A stretch of DNA of 29,292 nucleotides from NCBI GenBank assembly GCA_000695325.1, contig AVPN01001058.1, forward strand, positions 1-29,292. Direction: 5' to 3'. The position numbers and the translations under genes were made by a program. The notes under the pieces were generated by a model. That model did no database searches and had not been told where the DNA came from. It worked only from the letters and a program-made list of their open reading frames with translations. The DNA comes from Pleurobrachia bachei (Eukaryota; Ctenophora; Tentaculata; Cydippida; Pleurobrachiidae). Shown here one piece after another: positions 18,618 to 28,823 of this stretch (the stretch's first letter is position 1; each line of letters begins with the position of its first letter).

Positions 18618-19721
18618 TCACTTTTCATCCACAACAGCAAACAGTTTATGATAGGCTTGTTCGTTCTCAACGGTACCCCAGTCAACAAATATAATACTTG
18701 GAGAGCTACCCAGGGACTCGTGAGACACTTCCAACTGGTTATCTGAAATGAGGAGATTAAGCCGCGTGGAAGTGAAAAAATAGGAATTTTAATTTGATTG
18801 TGGGTGACTGTACCAGCTTGGTGACTGAATACAATACGTGGAACTTGTACATCATGCAGTGCAGTGCACTAACAAGTAACAGGGTAAGTTGTGTTGAAGA
18901 CGGACGGGTCTTAATAAAAGAAGGGCGTTTAATTATTAATCAAATGAACTTGTTCTTTACAAAATCAGCTCAGACAACATCAACATGACTTACTTTTTGA
19001 GTTAAACACAATTTTAGCTGTCCCCGGTTTCAGTTCTCTTGTATTGTTGAACCCCAGAAGCCCCAATCGTCGCAGCTGCAGCATCTGTCTTGATTTGCTG
19101 TAATGTAGACTCAACACCAACCTGTGGGATGGGAATTAGTGTTGGGCACGGTATACCCTATCCGTACCTTATCCCTAACTAGACGTAGCACGCACGAACT
19201 AGCGAGAGATTACAGCGCTGGAGGAAGAGGGTTCTCAGACCCAAGAATTAGTGGTGACTAACCGTACTTTAACTGTACCTTCTAGCCATGATGTTCAACA
19301 TTACGATGGCTACAGTGGCTACCCCTACAAATCCATAACGGAGCCTCAAATCACCAGTATCATACACTGTGAGGGAAAGTGAAAATTGAAATGTGATTAT
19401 CTTTCTCTTTTGTTGTCTAGCGCGGAGCGCCGCCAGGGCTTTTTCTGATTTTCAAATTTCGTGACAGTGCACTCAGATCGGGCTTTTGCAAAGAAAATGA
19501 TACTAACATGATATGAGCTTTTGACCAATCACAATCCCTGTTCCAGCGACTCCAGTAGCACAAATCCCTATAACAGAATACCATCGACCGAGATCCCTGG
19601 AAATGGTGTAAAGTGCCACTCTGTTAGCCTTGTGGTAGGCCTCAGAATTAGAGAGTAAGCGACGGGCAAGGTGGCCTGCACGATAGGATGATTCTCGGAG
19701 AAGCCGGAGACAAATCATCAT
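18618..19721 (-). CDS. TMEM223-like mitochondrial membrane protein (B)
   Basis: Four exons, 19508-19721, 19279-19366, 18994-19121 and 18618-18742, close in phase to 184 residues. The start MMICLRLLRESSYRAGHLAR is an Arg-rich presequence. RVALYTISRDLGRWYSVIG matches the family start (L-(F/Y)-x(3,4)-R-x(1,2)-R-F/W-(F/Y)-x-x-(L/I)-G). Two membrane segments follow, around ICATGVAGTGIVIGQKLI and GFVGVATVAIVMLNIMA. Then come ARRLVLSLHYSKSRQMLQLR, which fits the family's strand after helix 2, and SIIFVDWGTVENEQAYHKLF, which resembles the C-terminal part of TMEM223. TMEM223 is known as a complex IV (COX1) assembly factor. Exact orthology is inference. It is a neighbour of three other members of the same broad family in this window. 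Confidence 0.72.
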
Positions 19722-19832
19722 ACTGGGAAAGATGGGTCGTTAGAATGTTATATTTTGCCACCTTGGCCGTCCGTTTCAAACGTTTTCAAAAAACTGCATT
19801 TTGCATATCTTATGAAAATGAAAGTCAATAAT

Positions 19833-20166
19833 TTACATTACAAATCGAAAACCCAAACAGTTCGTAAACATTTTTATTCGCCCTTTTTCTTGTTCCTTGG
19901 CTCTGATCCAACTATCTTGGTCAGGATGTGGGTATTCTTTGTCGTCCCATACTTCTTGTTCCATGTGTAATTCCAGTAGAGAAGATTGTGTCCTACACTG
20001 CAGATTTCTAAAGGAGAGAGAGTGGCAATTTAGGGACATGAACTCCGACCAAAAGACGAAACTGGTCTATCATGACGATGAAATGACGACGGCTTATAAC
20101 ACTGAGAGTGAAGAAAGCTGCCTACTTGAAGTATCAGATTTAAAGTGGACACAACTGATATGACAA
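19833..20166 (-). other. Possible 3' exon(s) of TMEM223-like gene C
   Basis: Two candidate continuations from the phase 1 donor at 20250. An acceptor at about 20154 gives an open stretch starting IVSTLNLILQVGSFLHSQ and, through a donor after that, an exon from about 20010 with QEVWDDKEYPHPDQDSW and a basic end. Alternatively an acceptor at about 20064 gives a short tail IRLLVGVHVPKLPLSLL and a stop. The charged QEVWDDKEYPHPDQD segment looks coding, but I could not settle the splicing. Confidence 0.4.
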
Positions 20167-20249
20167 CACAGTGTCATCCCCCATCCCCCCACTTACTTTT
20201 GTTGTCCACAACACAGTATCAGCCCCCCCCCCCATGGGGCTTCACTTAC

Positions 20250-21198
20250 TTTTGTTGTCCACAGCCAGGAACATTGCACCAGGATCCAGATCTTTGGTAG
20301 TCAACATTCCCGGCCAGTTCATGACATGCATTCGCAACCTCAAACCCTCTTCCGGTGTCTTTACCAGCTCAACCTTTCGGGGAGATCTAAACAAGAAAAC
20401 AGGTCTTCAATTCAAGAAACTAATTGGATAATGGATACTTTCTAATTTCTATTCGTAAGATCGACCAACATAAAGACTACTAATTAGTAATCGTTGTTTA
20501 TCTTAGACTTAGACTTAGTACAACAATCTCATTTACTTTTCCTCACAAAATGTACCTAAGAGCACTGATAACTGTAAACGCATAGAGTCCAGCGTACACA
20601 AGAAAGGGTGTCCCGAAGGTGAACCAAAACAGTCCCGCCCCACTTTTTGCCATTGTCACATTAATAATGTTGTAGTACCAGGGAATAAACTGAGGGAGAG
20701 ATGTAAGGGTGGAGATGGCAAAGAGAAAGAGGGAAAAAGTGGGTTAGATGGAGAGACACAGGGTAGAGGAGGATAAACAAACTGGGGGAGGAGAAAGGAA
20801 GAGATTGAGAGAGAAAGAGAGAAATAGAGGAAGATAAGTTACCTTTGGTAAAAGGGCCAGAGGGGCGGGAATAAAGAACATTCTGAAGAAAAACTTCCTC
20901 GAAGGGTCGTCCCTCTCGTATAACGTTACCGACTTTGTACCTGCAAAGAGAATCAATATTGCTGGAATTTTTGATGATATTCCCTGTTATTTTAACGTTT
21001 CATTTTGCTTGGAACTACGCTTGAGTTAGAAATCATTGTCCAGTTACCTAATGATTTAGCTCCTGTTTTTCTTGGTTTTGCGGGTTGTGTTGCTGCGGAG
21101 TTCTGAGAACTGACTGATAGAGATCTGAAGAGACATCGTTGTCTTAGGATCTCTCTGAGTCCATCTGCAACTCTCAACTTGCAATACACCATCGTCAT
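20250..21198 (-). CDS. TMEM223-like mitochondrial membrane protein (C), 3' end uncertain
   Basis: Exons 21048-21198, 20843-20940, 20556-20689 and 20250-20386 join in phase. The N-terminus (MVYCKLRVADGLREILRQR and CLFRSLSVSS) looks like a mitochondrial presequence; an upstream ATG at 21261 would add a hydrophobic stretch and is less likely. KSVTLYERDDPSRKFFFRMF matches the family's L-Y-x-R-x(4)-(R/K)-F-F motif, followed by a first helix (IPAPLALLPKFIPW), a second (FTFGTPFLVYAGLYAFTVI), then SPRKVELVKTPEEGLRLRMH. The gene continues past the GTAAGT donor at 20248-20249 into an unresolved last exon. The donor segment CACTTACTTTTGTTGTCCAC also occurs at 20190-20209, an apparent local duplication. 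Confidence 0.68.
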
Positions 21199-21467
21199 GA
21201 TTATAGATATCGAAATTGTCTTGAAAGAGATGAGAATGAAGAGGATGGTTAGGAAAGGCAAAGGGTTGTACTATTCATCAACCAGAGAAGGCGAGAAGCC
21301 TGCTTGAGACAAAACTTAAAAGAAAAGAGGGCCAGGGGAAGGATTGTCGAAACTCAAACATAAAACACTTGGGTTGCTGGTTTGAATAAAATAATAAGTT
21401 AGTCACTGGTTAAACTGCTTGGAAAACACACACTCTAAAGAATAAAAACACATTCTCCCTGATCAGA

Positions 21468-22001
21468 TCACCCAACACAACCCATTTTCGTTCTCCCCTC
21501 CGCACTTTTAAACTTCAAATACCCCTCGATCTTCCTCTTGATCTGTTTAGGTGTGTGCTGGAGAGTGTTCCTCTTGTCCCTTGCCATCGCTTTATAATTC
21601 TCCCCGTGATCCTTTACCAGACCCTCCCACAACGCACACTCATTAGGAGAGTAATGTCTGATAACCGGTCCTGCCCCACTCTTGCATTCAGACTCCATCT
21701 GTTTTACAACTTCAGTCTCCATCATGGCTTGGTACTCAGCGATGTCCCCCTCTTCAACTTCTTCGTCTTTGGATCTCTTGTGGTGAGTAGTGCGGTATGT
21801 CTCGTTTACATCTGAAGCAAGACCAAGCGCCGCAAAGTTCTCTTTCATGGTCTTGGATTTGTCCCAGTTTTTCCGAATTAACTCATTTTTGATGATAACT
21901 TTGTGCTTTTTCTGGTAGTCCTTTTTGCGGCTTTTCCCCGCGGTTGTCTTGGTGACCCTGCCACGTCGATTGTTTCGCTGTTTACCCCGGACTGTAACCA
22001 T
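21468..22001 (-). CDS. NOP16: Nucleolar protein 16
   Basis: Single-exon reading frame of 177 residues from MVTVRGKQRNNRRGR (human NOP16 is 178). The N-terminus is basic. RKNWDKSKTMKENFAALGLA matches the family segment AWDHAKSVRQNLAEMGLA. NECALWEGLVKDHGENYKAM and ARDKRNTLQHTPKQIKRKI match the family's YMVENHGEDYKAMARDEKNYYQDTPKQIRSKI. NOP16 acts in nucleolar 60S subunit biogenesis. It lies between two TMEM-family genes on the same strand, 134 bp downstream of gene D, so shared transcription is possible. The ATG at 22001 is chosen because it directly precedes the conserved basic start; in-frame upstream sequence is hydrophobic and not family-like. Confidence 0.93.
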   Translation of the reverse strand: MVTVRGKQRNNRRGRVTKTTAGKSRKKDYQKKHKVIIKNELIRKNWDKSKTMKENFAALGLASDVNETYRTTHHKRSKDEEVEEGDIAEYQAMMETEVVKQMESECKSGAGPVIRHYSPNECALWEGLVKDHGENYKAMARDKRNTLQHTPKQIKRKIEGYLKFKSAEGRTKMGCVG

Positions 22002-22135
22002 GGTGACTAAAATGGAAAATGTAATTAGTGTTGAATTCATCATTGTAATTTGTAACAATGAAACTACTAAATAGTTTTGACCCAAAATCACGGATAACAA
22101 AATTATTACAAAACTTTCGTAACAAATATTTAAAT

Positions 22136-23708
22136 TCAACTCCGTCGTCCCGTCAGCTTGTATAGAGTCTCTTCATTAGGCAAAACACCCTTATCTTTTT
22201 GAATGACAAAATCCCTGTCCATTACTTGCAGAACCAACCCTGGAAATTAAATGGGAATATTGAACAATCACGATTTGCTGTCATGTTGTTGTCATGTTAG
22301 ACACTTACTGCGTCTAATGGCCCAAATGCACATGATGATATCATTGTATGTACATCTGATTACATATTTTAGTCTCATAATCCTCTCCTAAGTCTCTAAT
22401 TTCTGTAATTATTTCCTTTCAAACTCACTATTTTGACGTTCATTAGTATCCCTATACAGCACATCCCCCAGTTTAGCTCGATCAACCACGGGAGCACCCC
22501 TCCAGTTTAGGGTTGTTATCTCAAACATGTTCTTCAGTGGGAAATATTCGAGCTGTCTTACCTGCAGAACACACAAAACTGTTACATCATGATACATTTT
22601 AACCCTGGCCCTCGTTTACGTTTGTATCGCAGGGAGAGAGGGTCGAACAAGGCACACCGTTATTTGCCTTGTTCGACCCTCTCTTTTACAAACGTAGAGT
22701 TGGATAAGGGTTAGAACATGACACTCAGTTGTTAGACCATAGAGAAAAGATAAAATGTATGAATTGCTAAGGGCATTACGACAAACAACATTATATGTTT
22801 GTTAAAATGACCAAGTTTTTAAAACGGTGATCCTGTTACTGTCCTATAAGAAAAACTGTTTTTTATCTAGTTAGACTCGCTTATAGGCATCATTCATCTC
22901 GAATGTTACCGAACAATTCTATGAAAATAATTCTAGACAATTCGATTTACCTAATTTCTCCCCTAATTTCGAACAGTTCTAGTCCTGTTTCATCAAGACT
23001 TCCCTTACCTGTTTCTTCCAGATGAGTATTGCCCCAGCAAACCAGCCAGCTGCACAGACCACAAGTGAGGCCTGTTGGAAGAGGGGAACCTTGGCATAGT
23101 TTCTACCAAGATCTAACAAGTTTATCACCGTAAACACTCCTGAGAAGAATGGGACTGTTAGTCGTTAGATTACAGCTGAGTTAGATTAACAGGCTACAAA
23201 ATAAGCGGAGTAGCTGAGTTAGGTCTGAGAGTAAACAAGCGGAAACTCGGGTTTCAGGAAATTTTTCAGAGTGAACGTATAGATCCTATCCATAAACAGT
23301 GATCTAGGCTATGAGAATAATAAAGATAGTAATTTTACCTGGTCCCCAGATACAAAATCCAGCCAGTTTATTGAACCTCAGATCTCTCTTGTAGTTGTTT
23401 CGTTGGTATAGCAGTATTCTCTTTTCCTCAGCCTGCTTTCTTGCCGCTTTCTCTGAACAGGGGACCGTTTAATACATTAAAACTGGGAAGTGGGAACAAT
23501 GTGTGCTTTTCAAATTAAATCCCGATTCCCAGTGGGTTAAAGTTCATTCTTGGGGAAGCGATTTCTTGCTTCCAACCGAATATTACTCACGAGTCTGTTG
23601 TGATGCGAAGTTTCGAAATGGTTGTATCTTATCCAGGAGTGACTGCCTTGAGCTACTGGTCAAAAGGGATTTCCTGGCCGAAGCCAACAGTGTCCTAGTA
23701 CAAATCAT
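22136..23708 (-). CDS. TMEM186/TMEM223-family mitochondrial membrane protein (D)
   Basis: Five exons, 23591-23708, 23339-23452, 23009-23139, 22429-22561 and 22136-22239, close in phase to 199 residues. Residues 1-39 (MICTRTLLASARKSLLTSSS and on) form an Arg/Ser-rich presequence. KRILLYQRNNYKRDLRFNKL carries the family L-Y-x-R motif. Two helices follow, around GFCIWGPGVFTVINLL and ASLVVCAAGWFAGAILIW, then KQVRQLEYFPLKNMFEITTL, then LVLQVMDRDFVIQKDKG and a short basic end. Probable inner mitochondrial membrane protein involved in respiratory complex assembly, by family. Its start is 242 bp from the divergent POGLUT start. Intron 3 holds a perfect hairpin repeat at 22635-22684. Confidence 0.72.
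22635..22684. repeat. Perfect 20-bp inverted repeat (MITE-like hairpin)
   Basis: Arms AGAGAGGGTCGAACAAGGCA (22635-22654) and its exact complement (22665-22684) around a 10-nt loop. Flanked by weaker matching ends (CGTTTACGTTTGTA at the left, TACAAACGTAG at the right). Fragments of the arm recur at about 6166-6190 and 10790-10806. Confidence 0.88.
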
Positions 23709-23950
23709 TGCGCTAGAAAAACAGGTCAAATTTTACTCATTATTCTGGCAAAATGGAGCTGGTGGATTAGATTTAAGCGCTGACAAGGGCCACATGAAGC
23801 TCTTGAATCATACACACACGCCATTACACATAGCCAGATACACGCACACACCTCATCAAACCCCGTGTAGAGCTCCAATACATGAGATCTCTCTCTCTAT
23901 CTCCTGCCCTCTCTCTCTCTCTCCCTCTCTCCCCAACCTCAGTTTGTATC
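23709..23950. promoter_or_regulatory. Divergent promoter interval, TMEM gene D / POGLUT
   Basis: 242 bases between two starts facing away from each other. The right part is a CT-rich tract (23886-23935) that would be in the POGLUT 5' UTR. Bidirectional promoter is inferred from layout only. Confidence 0.45.
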
Positions 23951-26176
23951 ATGTGTCCCCTTGTTACGTGTTTACTCATCCCTCTCCTGGGGCTCGCCCA
24001 GACAACAGAAATAGCCTTTGATGGAAATCTTGGAGGTCAACCTCAAATGTCCCTGGGTGGCGCTACTGCCACACGGAGTCTATGCCCGAAACACAGTAAA
24101 GTCTGGGGTCCAGGTTTGGATCCAGCATTCCATATGCCCGTCAGGTATTTCTACATCCAGGCGGTGGACTCAAATGGGCAGAATTTCACGGTGTCCGTTG
24201 GGAATAAGTTCAGGTTGGAGGTCAGGAAGGATGGAGGGAAGCATGTGGTGAGGGCGTGGAGTGAGATTGTGGATCGAGAGGATGGGGTTTATCTGGCACG
24301 GTTTAGATTGTTTGAAGAGGTAACATTTTAACTGGATTCCGATTCAAATCAGGGCTTTTTAGTTCCGTCCTAATTAAATTGCATATCAAAAATCAATTTG
24401 ACCCCTACTCAATACTTATGAAATTATCAATTTAACCCTTACCCACAGGTCGATGACCTGGAAATTGAGGTTAAGCTGGAAAACGGAGCTCAAGTGGCCA
24501 ACTCTCCCTATACCCTTCAAGGTCCCATATTCCACGAGTCGTGTGGGTGTGCTGAGAGGAACTCTGCAAAATGGGCAGAGATGATGGAATGCAGAAGCAA
24601 TTACACCCAGGTAAACATCTTATGATCTGAATATTTTCAGGGGTATTTTACCGTAAAATACCCATGAAATTTAGATCATAAAACGTCTATTTCTCAGATA
24701 AACGAAGACTATAGAGATCGTTAAACTCGATTATAAGCCTATTTCTTGGACACGGTAATCCAAAGTTCACGAAAGTTAGAGTCAAAATTCCCTCCTTCTC
24801 TTCACTTTTTCCTAACATACCCCCTCCTCTCTCAGATTGATTTGGATCTGGAACAATTCCCGGACATCTCAGTAGTTGACCTAGAAGCACAGGTGAACAG
24901 AAAGTTTGATACTCACTACAACCTGGGTCACTACGTCATCCTCAACAACCAGGTCTACAGCAAGGAAATAGGTGAGATAATAACGTTATATGAGCTGGTA
25001 CCCGCCTTTGTTTTTTTATAGGAGGAGAAAATATAATTTACATATCCCACGATTATAACATTACTCAGCTGAGTAATGCTGCTGAGCTCAGCCACACCAT
25101 TCTAACAGTTTAAAATAGCATGCACTGAGCTGCTAACCCTAACAATTATTGTTCTTCTCAGGTGAGCACAGCGGCCTAAACGTGAAGTTTGAATCCATGC
25201 TCCTGTCCCTCATGGCCAAGGTATCCCTACCCGACATGGAATTCTTTGTAAATTTCCGAGACAAACCCATCGTCAAGACAACGAGACTCCCGATCCCTGT
25301 TTTCTCATTCGGAGGATCTCGAGACACGGCGGATATTGCCCTGCCCAGTTACGAACTAACTGATAGCATCCAAAAATCCCTCCACAAAGCTGATCTCGAT
25401 CTACAGAGGCTCCAAGCGGGAACAGTCGGTCCGGAGTGGTCTGAGAAAGTTCCGATTGGGTTTTGGAGGGGACGGGATTCCAGGGAACAGAGGCTTGATC
25501 TCTGCAGGCTATCCAGGAGTTACCCGGATAAGATTGATGCTAAGTTGACACAGTCCCTGTTTTTCTCTCATGTGCCCAGTATGTACGGTGAGCATGCGAC
25601 CAGGATTCCGTTCAATGATTTCTTCGAGTATAAGTATCAGTTGTCTCTTGATGGAATGGCTGCTGCTACACGAGTTCCATTTATAATGGCTGGTCCTGCT
25701 GTTCTTTTCAAACAGGTACTGGGAAAATAAATCCTCAGAATTTTAATTCTTTGCTTGTTGTATTTTCCCTAATTTCAAATTATGAGCTAGCTATTTAATT
25801 ATCACATTTCCGAATCCAAATACCTCCCTTACACACATGTTTCCACAGGACATGAACATGACCTTAAAACTGTTCTTTCCCACAGGACTCCTTCTTCTAC
25901 GAGCACTTCTACGCTGATATTGAACCCTGGGTACACTACATTCCCTTCAACCACAACCTCAACAACCTCATCCAACGGATCAATTGGGCCGCTGAGAACG
26001 ATCATCTAGCCCACATCATCTCAGAAAACGGGCGGCATTTCATCCGGACTGAACTCCGGCCCTCTGATATCTACTGTTATTATTACCGGTTGTTTGGAAG
26101 GTATGCGGAGAAGCAGTATGGAAAGATAGATGAGGGAATTGAGGCAGAAGAGGGCGTGTCACAAGTGTCCTTATAA
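23951..26176 (+). CDS. POGLUT2/3-like protein O-glucosyltransferase (KDELC family)
   Basis: Five exons, 23951-24319, 24449-24610, 24836-24971, 25162-25715 and 25886-26176, close in phase to 503 residues (human POGLUT2 is about 502). Residues 1-17 are a signal peptide. Residues about 20-140 are a filamin-type repeat: KVWGPGLDPAFHMPVRYFY through VANSPYTLQGP. The rest is a GT90/CAP10 glycosyltransferase: LPDMEFFVNFRDKP, PIGFWRGRDSREQRLDLCRL, FNDFFEYKYQLSLDGMAAA, DSFFYEHFYADIEPWVHYIP, and DIYCYYYRLFGRYAEKQYG. Vertebrate POGLUT2 and POGLUT3 add O-glucose to EGF repeats of Notch and fibrillin in the ER. The C-terminus here reads EEGVSQVSL and has no KDEL-type retention signal, unlike vertebrate members. 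A possible AATAAA poly(A) signal is at 26343. Whether it is POGLUT2 or POGLUT3 cannot be told; one ancestral gene is likely. Confidence 0.93.
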
Positions 26177-26404
26177 CCCACTAAACAAGGCAGAGTTGTA
26201 GAGGGGACTTGCGAAAGAAGATACAGCTGAGCCTGGGACACAAGTCACATTTGACATAAAATTTGTCTGCTGTCGACAACCAAGGACACGGGGTAGAGAA
26301 GGGTGACAGAAGCTGTTATTGTGAGGGGGAACAGACAGAAACAATAAACAACATTTTCATGTTAATTGTCAATAATTATAAAACTGAATTCTAAACAAAA
26401 TAAA

Positions 26405-27773
26405 TCATGTTGTTGTTGAGTCCTTGTTAAAATGTATCAGGTAGGTATCGTTAAAAACATTGGGGTAACTGTTGAAGGAAGGGAGAGGTTCTTCAGATGA
26501 CTCACTCGTCGCAGCAAACAGACCAGGTACCTGTGGAAGGGGTGAATAATTTGGTAATAAAATTACCCCTCCGCACGAGCACCCCTTGACGAAAATGGGT
26601 GACTTCGTAACCCAATAATAGTAACTGAAACTAACTTAGTATAGATGAAACTCTTTTTGTGAAACATGTAGCTGTGTGTTGAATCAACAAACCTCATTCA
26701 TTAATGAAGCATTTGTGTTGTGAGTTAGATATCTCTGGATAGAATTCCCAATAATAACACAATTCCCCAACGTTCCTTTGTTTGATGTGATCACATTGTC
26801 GTACATGTCCTTACTGGAGATTGGATAACAGATTTTAGTTCTAACCTCGATAAAGATTCGCCCACACTGCTTTTATAAAACCACAGGACCAAAGACTGTA
26901 CTTTGTCGTTGCCTGAATCCTGATAGGTTTGAATGTTTACAAAAGAGTAGTGTCTTACCTGCAGTGTATCATATAAAAAAGTGTGGGTACTGTTGCCTTT
27001 CTTCGACATCCATCACCTTTATCAGGGGCTGTCAAACCTTGTTCCTCTATCAGCTGTCTCTCCGGTTGTCCCAGTACCGGGTCATATACTGAGCACCTGG
27101 GACAGATTTCTGATTAGGATTCATAGACTTCAGTGTTGTCTATTATCTTTTTATAACTTTTATTACTTTTATTACTTAGTGGCAAGGTATTTCCTAAAAG
27201 CGTTTGCAGTCGTATGACCACGACCAGTAAAAGTTGTCCCGATTTTATCTTATCGGAAACTTCCGCCTTCGCTCTTGTTTATTAGTCACTCGAGACTCGG
27301 GTGGGGGCAATAGTGTTACGAAATTAAGGATGAAATATTACTCCTTAGTAATGCGATTATAAAATCTAGGTGTAATAACTGTCTATTTTGCACCTGACTC
27401 ACACGTTTTTCCATTGCGGACGTTGAGTAACACTGCAAGTTGGTATTGTGCAAGTTTGCAGGATGCGATACTTCCAATGCCGTAACATACAATATCCTCA
27501 ATCACATACTTTTCAATCGCTGTTTTGATGAAGGAACAAAATTTTTGATCTGAAACATGAAAAATGTGTTTGATAAAGGAGCAATCAGTTTGAATAATGT
27601 GGAGGGAACATGACTTTACCTTCCAATGAAACTTCATTCACAAGACTCTTGATATCAAGGTTCATCTCATTGCCAGATAGAATCATTGTCGATTCAGTGG
27701 GTTTGGATTTCTTGGATCTGCCCTTCGTTCGTTTTCTCTGCCGAGTGACCATCGTAAATCCTCCCTCTTCCAT
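26405..27773 (-). CDS. SRRD: SRR1-like domain protein
   Basis: Five exons, 27620-27773, 27405-27549, 26959-27096, 26693-26813 and 26405-26530, close in phase to 227 residues. The N-terminus is basic (TRQRKRTKGRSKKSK). The SRR1 domain follows: EDIVCYGIGSIASCKLAQYQ (family: IVCYGLGNFASCVIARNQ), SVYDPVLGQPERQLIEEQG (family: FDPVF...E...L), VPTLFYMIHCSKDMYDNVI (family: EPTIFYMLHCGKALYNNLL), LGNCVIIGNS (family: MVIIGNS) and YPNVFNDTYLIHF near the end (family: DIFNDTSVHWF). The plant relative SRR1 acts in light and clock signalling; human SRRD is linked to heme-regulated clock control. The gene converges with the POGLUT gene (229 bp apart) and starts 205 bp from the ADCK5 end on the same strand. 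Confidence 0.9.
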
Positions 27774-27978
27774 TTTCAGATCCTTCTGTTAAAAACAAGT
27801 TTAGTATTGACGTATTGAGAGGATTAACTTGGAGTTGAGAAACAGTTTAAACGAGGTTCATTATCTACAAAACATGATCCAAATATATTATACAATGTGC
27901 ATCTCTAAAATAAGTCAAAATTGTTTAATGTATGAGGGTCGACACAGCAAATAGTGTCAAACAACAGAGTCTCAGGTT

Positions 27979-28823
27979 TTATGCACGGAGAAACGAGACA
28001 GCCTGGGTCAAATCAGGTCGGTCTCCATCATTCGTTTGGTTTCGAGTCCACACACTGTATATCCATGCACCCCACTCAAGGAGGCGATTCCGGACATCCA
28101 AGTACAAAAAGTGCCACTCAAACTTAATCTGAAATACATCACATTTTGGTTACAGATCATACAACTCATATTTTCCTAAACATTCTACAATAATTATATC
28201 AAATGTAAGGACGGTGGGGGGGGTGGACTGTGTAACTTACCCTTTGTTTTATTGATGTCCACAGGTCAGTGTCACGGTGACTGTATTTCACAGCAATCTC
28301 CGCCATCAACCGAGTTCTGTTAATTGGAATTCCAAAGGACAGGTTGATACCCTGCAAGAGTGCATGGGGATCGTGTTAGACAACTAACTAGGACTAATGA
28401 GTGTGAAACAGACAGAAATTTCAGTTGTGTGTGAGTCATCTATTCAGTATTTAGTAACTTACTGAAAGTCATGTATACCTGAGTGAGCCTGATATTCCGT
28501 ATAACCAGTCCCAGCTGTTTCGGTAGACTATTGAACATCTCGTGACCCATACTCCGAATATTCTCCATCTCCTTTCTCTCCTCCTCATTCAGCTCACTGG
28601 GCATTCTGTGACTCCCTCCCCCAAACCCCATCTTCTTCATCTTCCCGTACGCCTTGAAGAAGAGAAGTGTTGCGAATATGTCCGGGTGAGCGAGCCCCAT
28701 TTCCCGGCCACTCCTCTGAACTGTTTCGTCATCTTCTATGATGACAGAGTGCCAAAAAGCTGCAAAAGCCTGCCGGAGGGTCGGGGATAACCTCTCATAC
28801 AACCCATGATCAATAAGAACTAC
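27979..28823 (-). CDS. ADCK5: ADCK5-like UbiB-family atypical kinase, 3' part, with frameshift
   Basis: Three exons are visible: 28479-28823, 28241-28352 and 27979-28128. The first carries the metal-binding region VVLIDHGLYERLSPTLRQAF and ends SLPKQLGLVIRNIRLTQ (ADCK5: LPRPMLLVLRNINTVRAIN). The second codes INLSFGIPIN then NRTRLMAEIAVKYSH (ADCK5: NVALGAPVDRYFLMAKRAV), and the third IKFEWHFLYLDVRNRLLEWG to a stop at 27979-27981. ADCK5 belongs to the mitochondrial UbiB/COQ8 family. The middle exon is 112 nt; both halves match the family but in two different frames, with the shift at the T run near 28320-28322. The kinase N-lobe exons lie right of the window or in AT-rich DNA where I could not see them. 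Confidence 0.82.

Noticed and set aside
20992-21261. Longer N-terminus for TMEM gene C starting MPFLTILFILISF
   Set aside because: The extra stretch is hydrophobic and would act as a signal peptide, unlike the Arg-rich presequences of its relatives; the ATG at 21198 or 21192 is preferred.
23503-24021. 172-codon plus-strand open frame overlapping the POGLUT start
   Set aside because: Its first half is antisense to exon 1 of TMEM gene D, and its end overlaps the POGLUT signal peptide in another frame.
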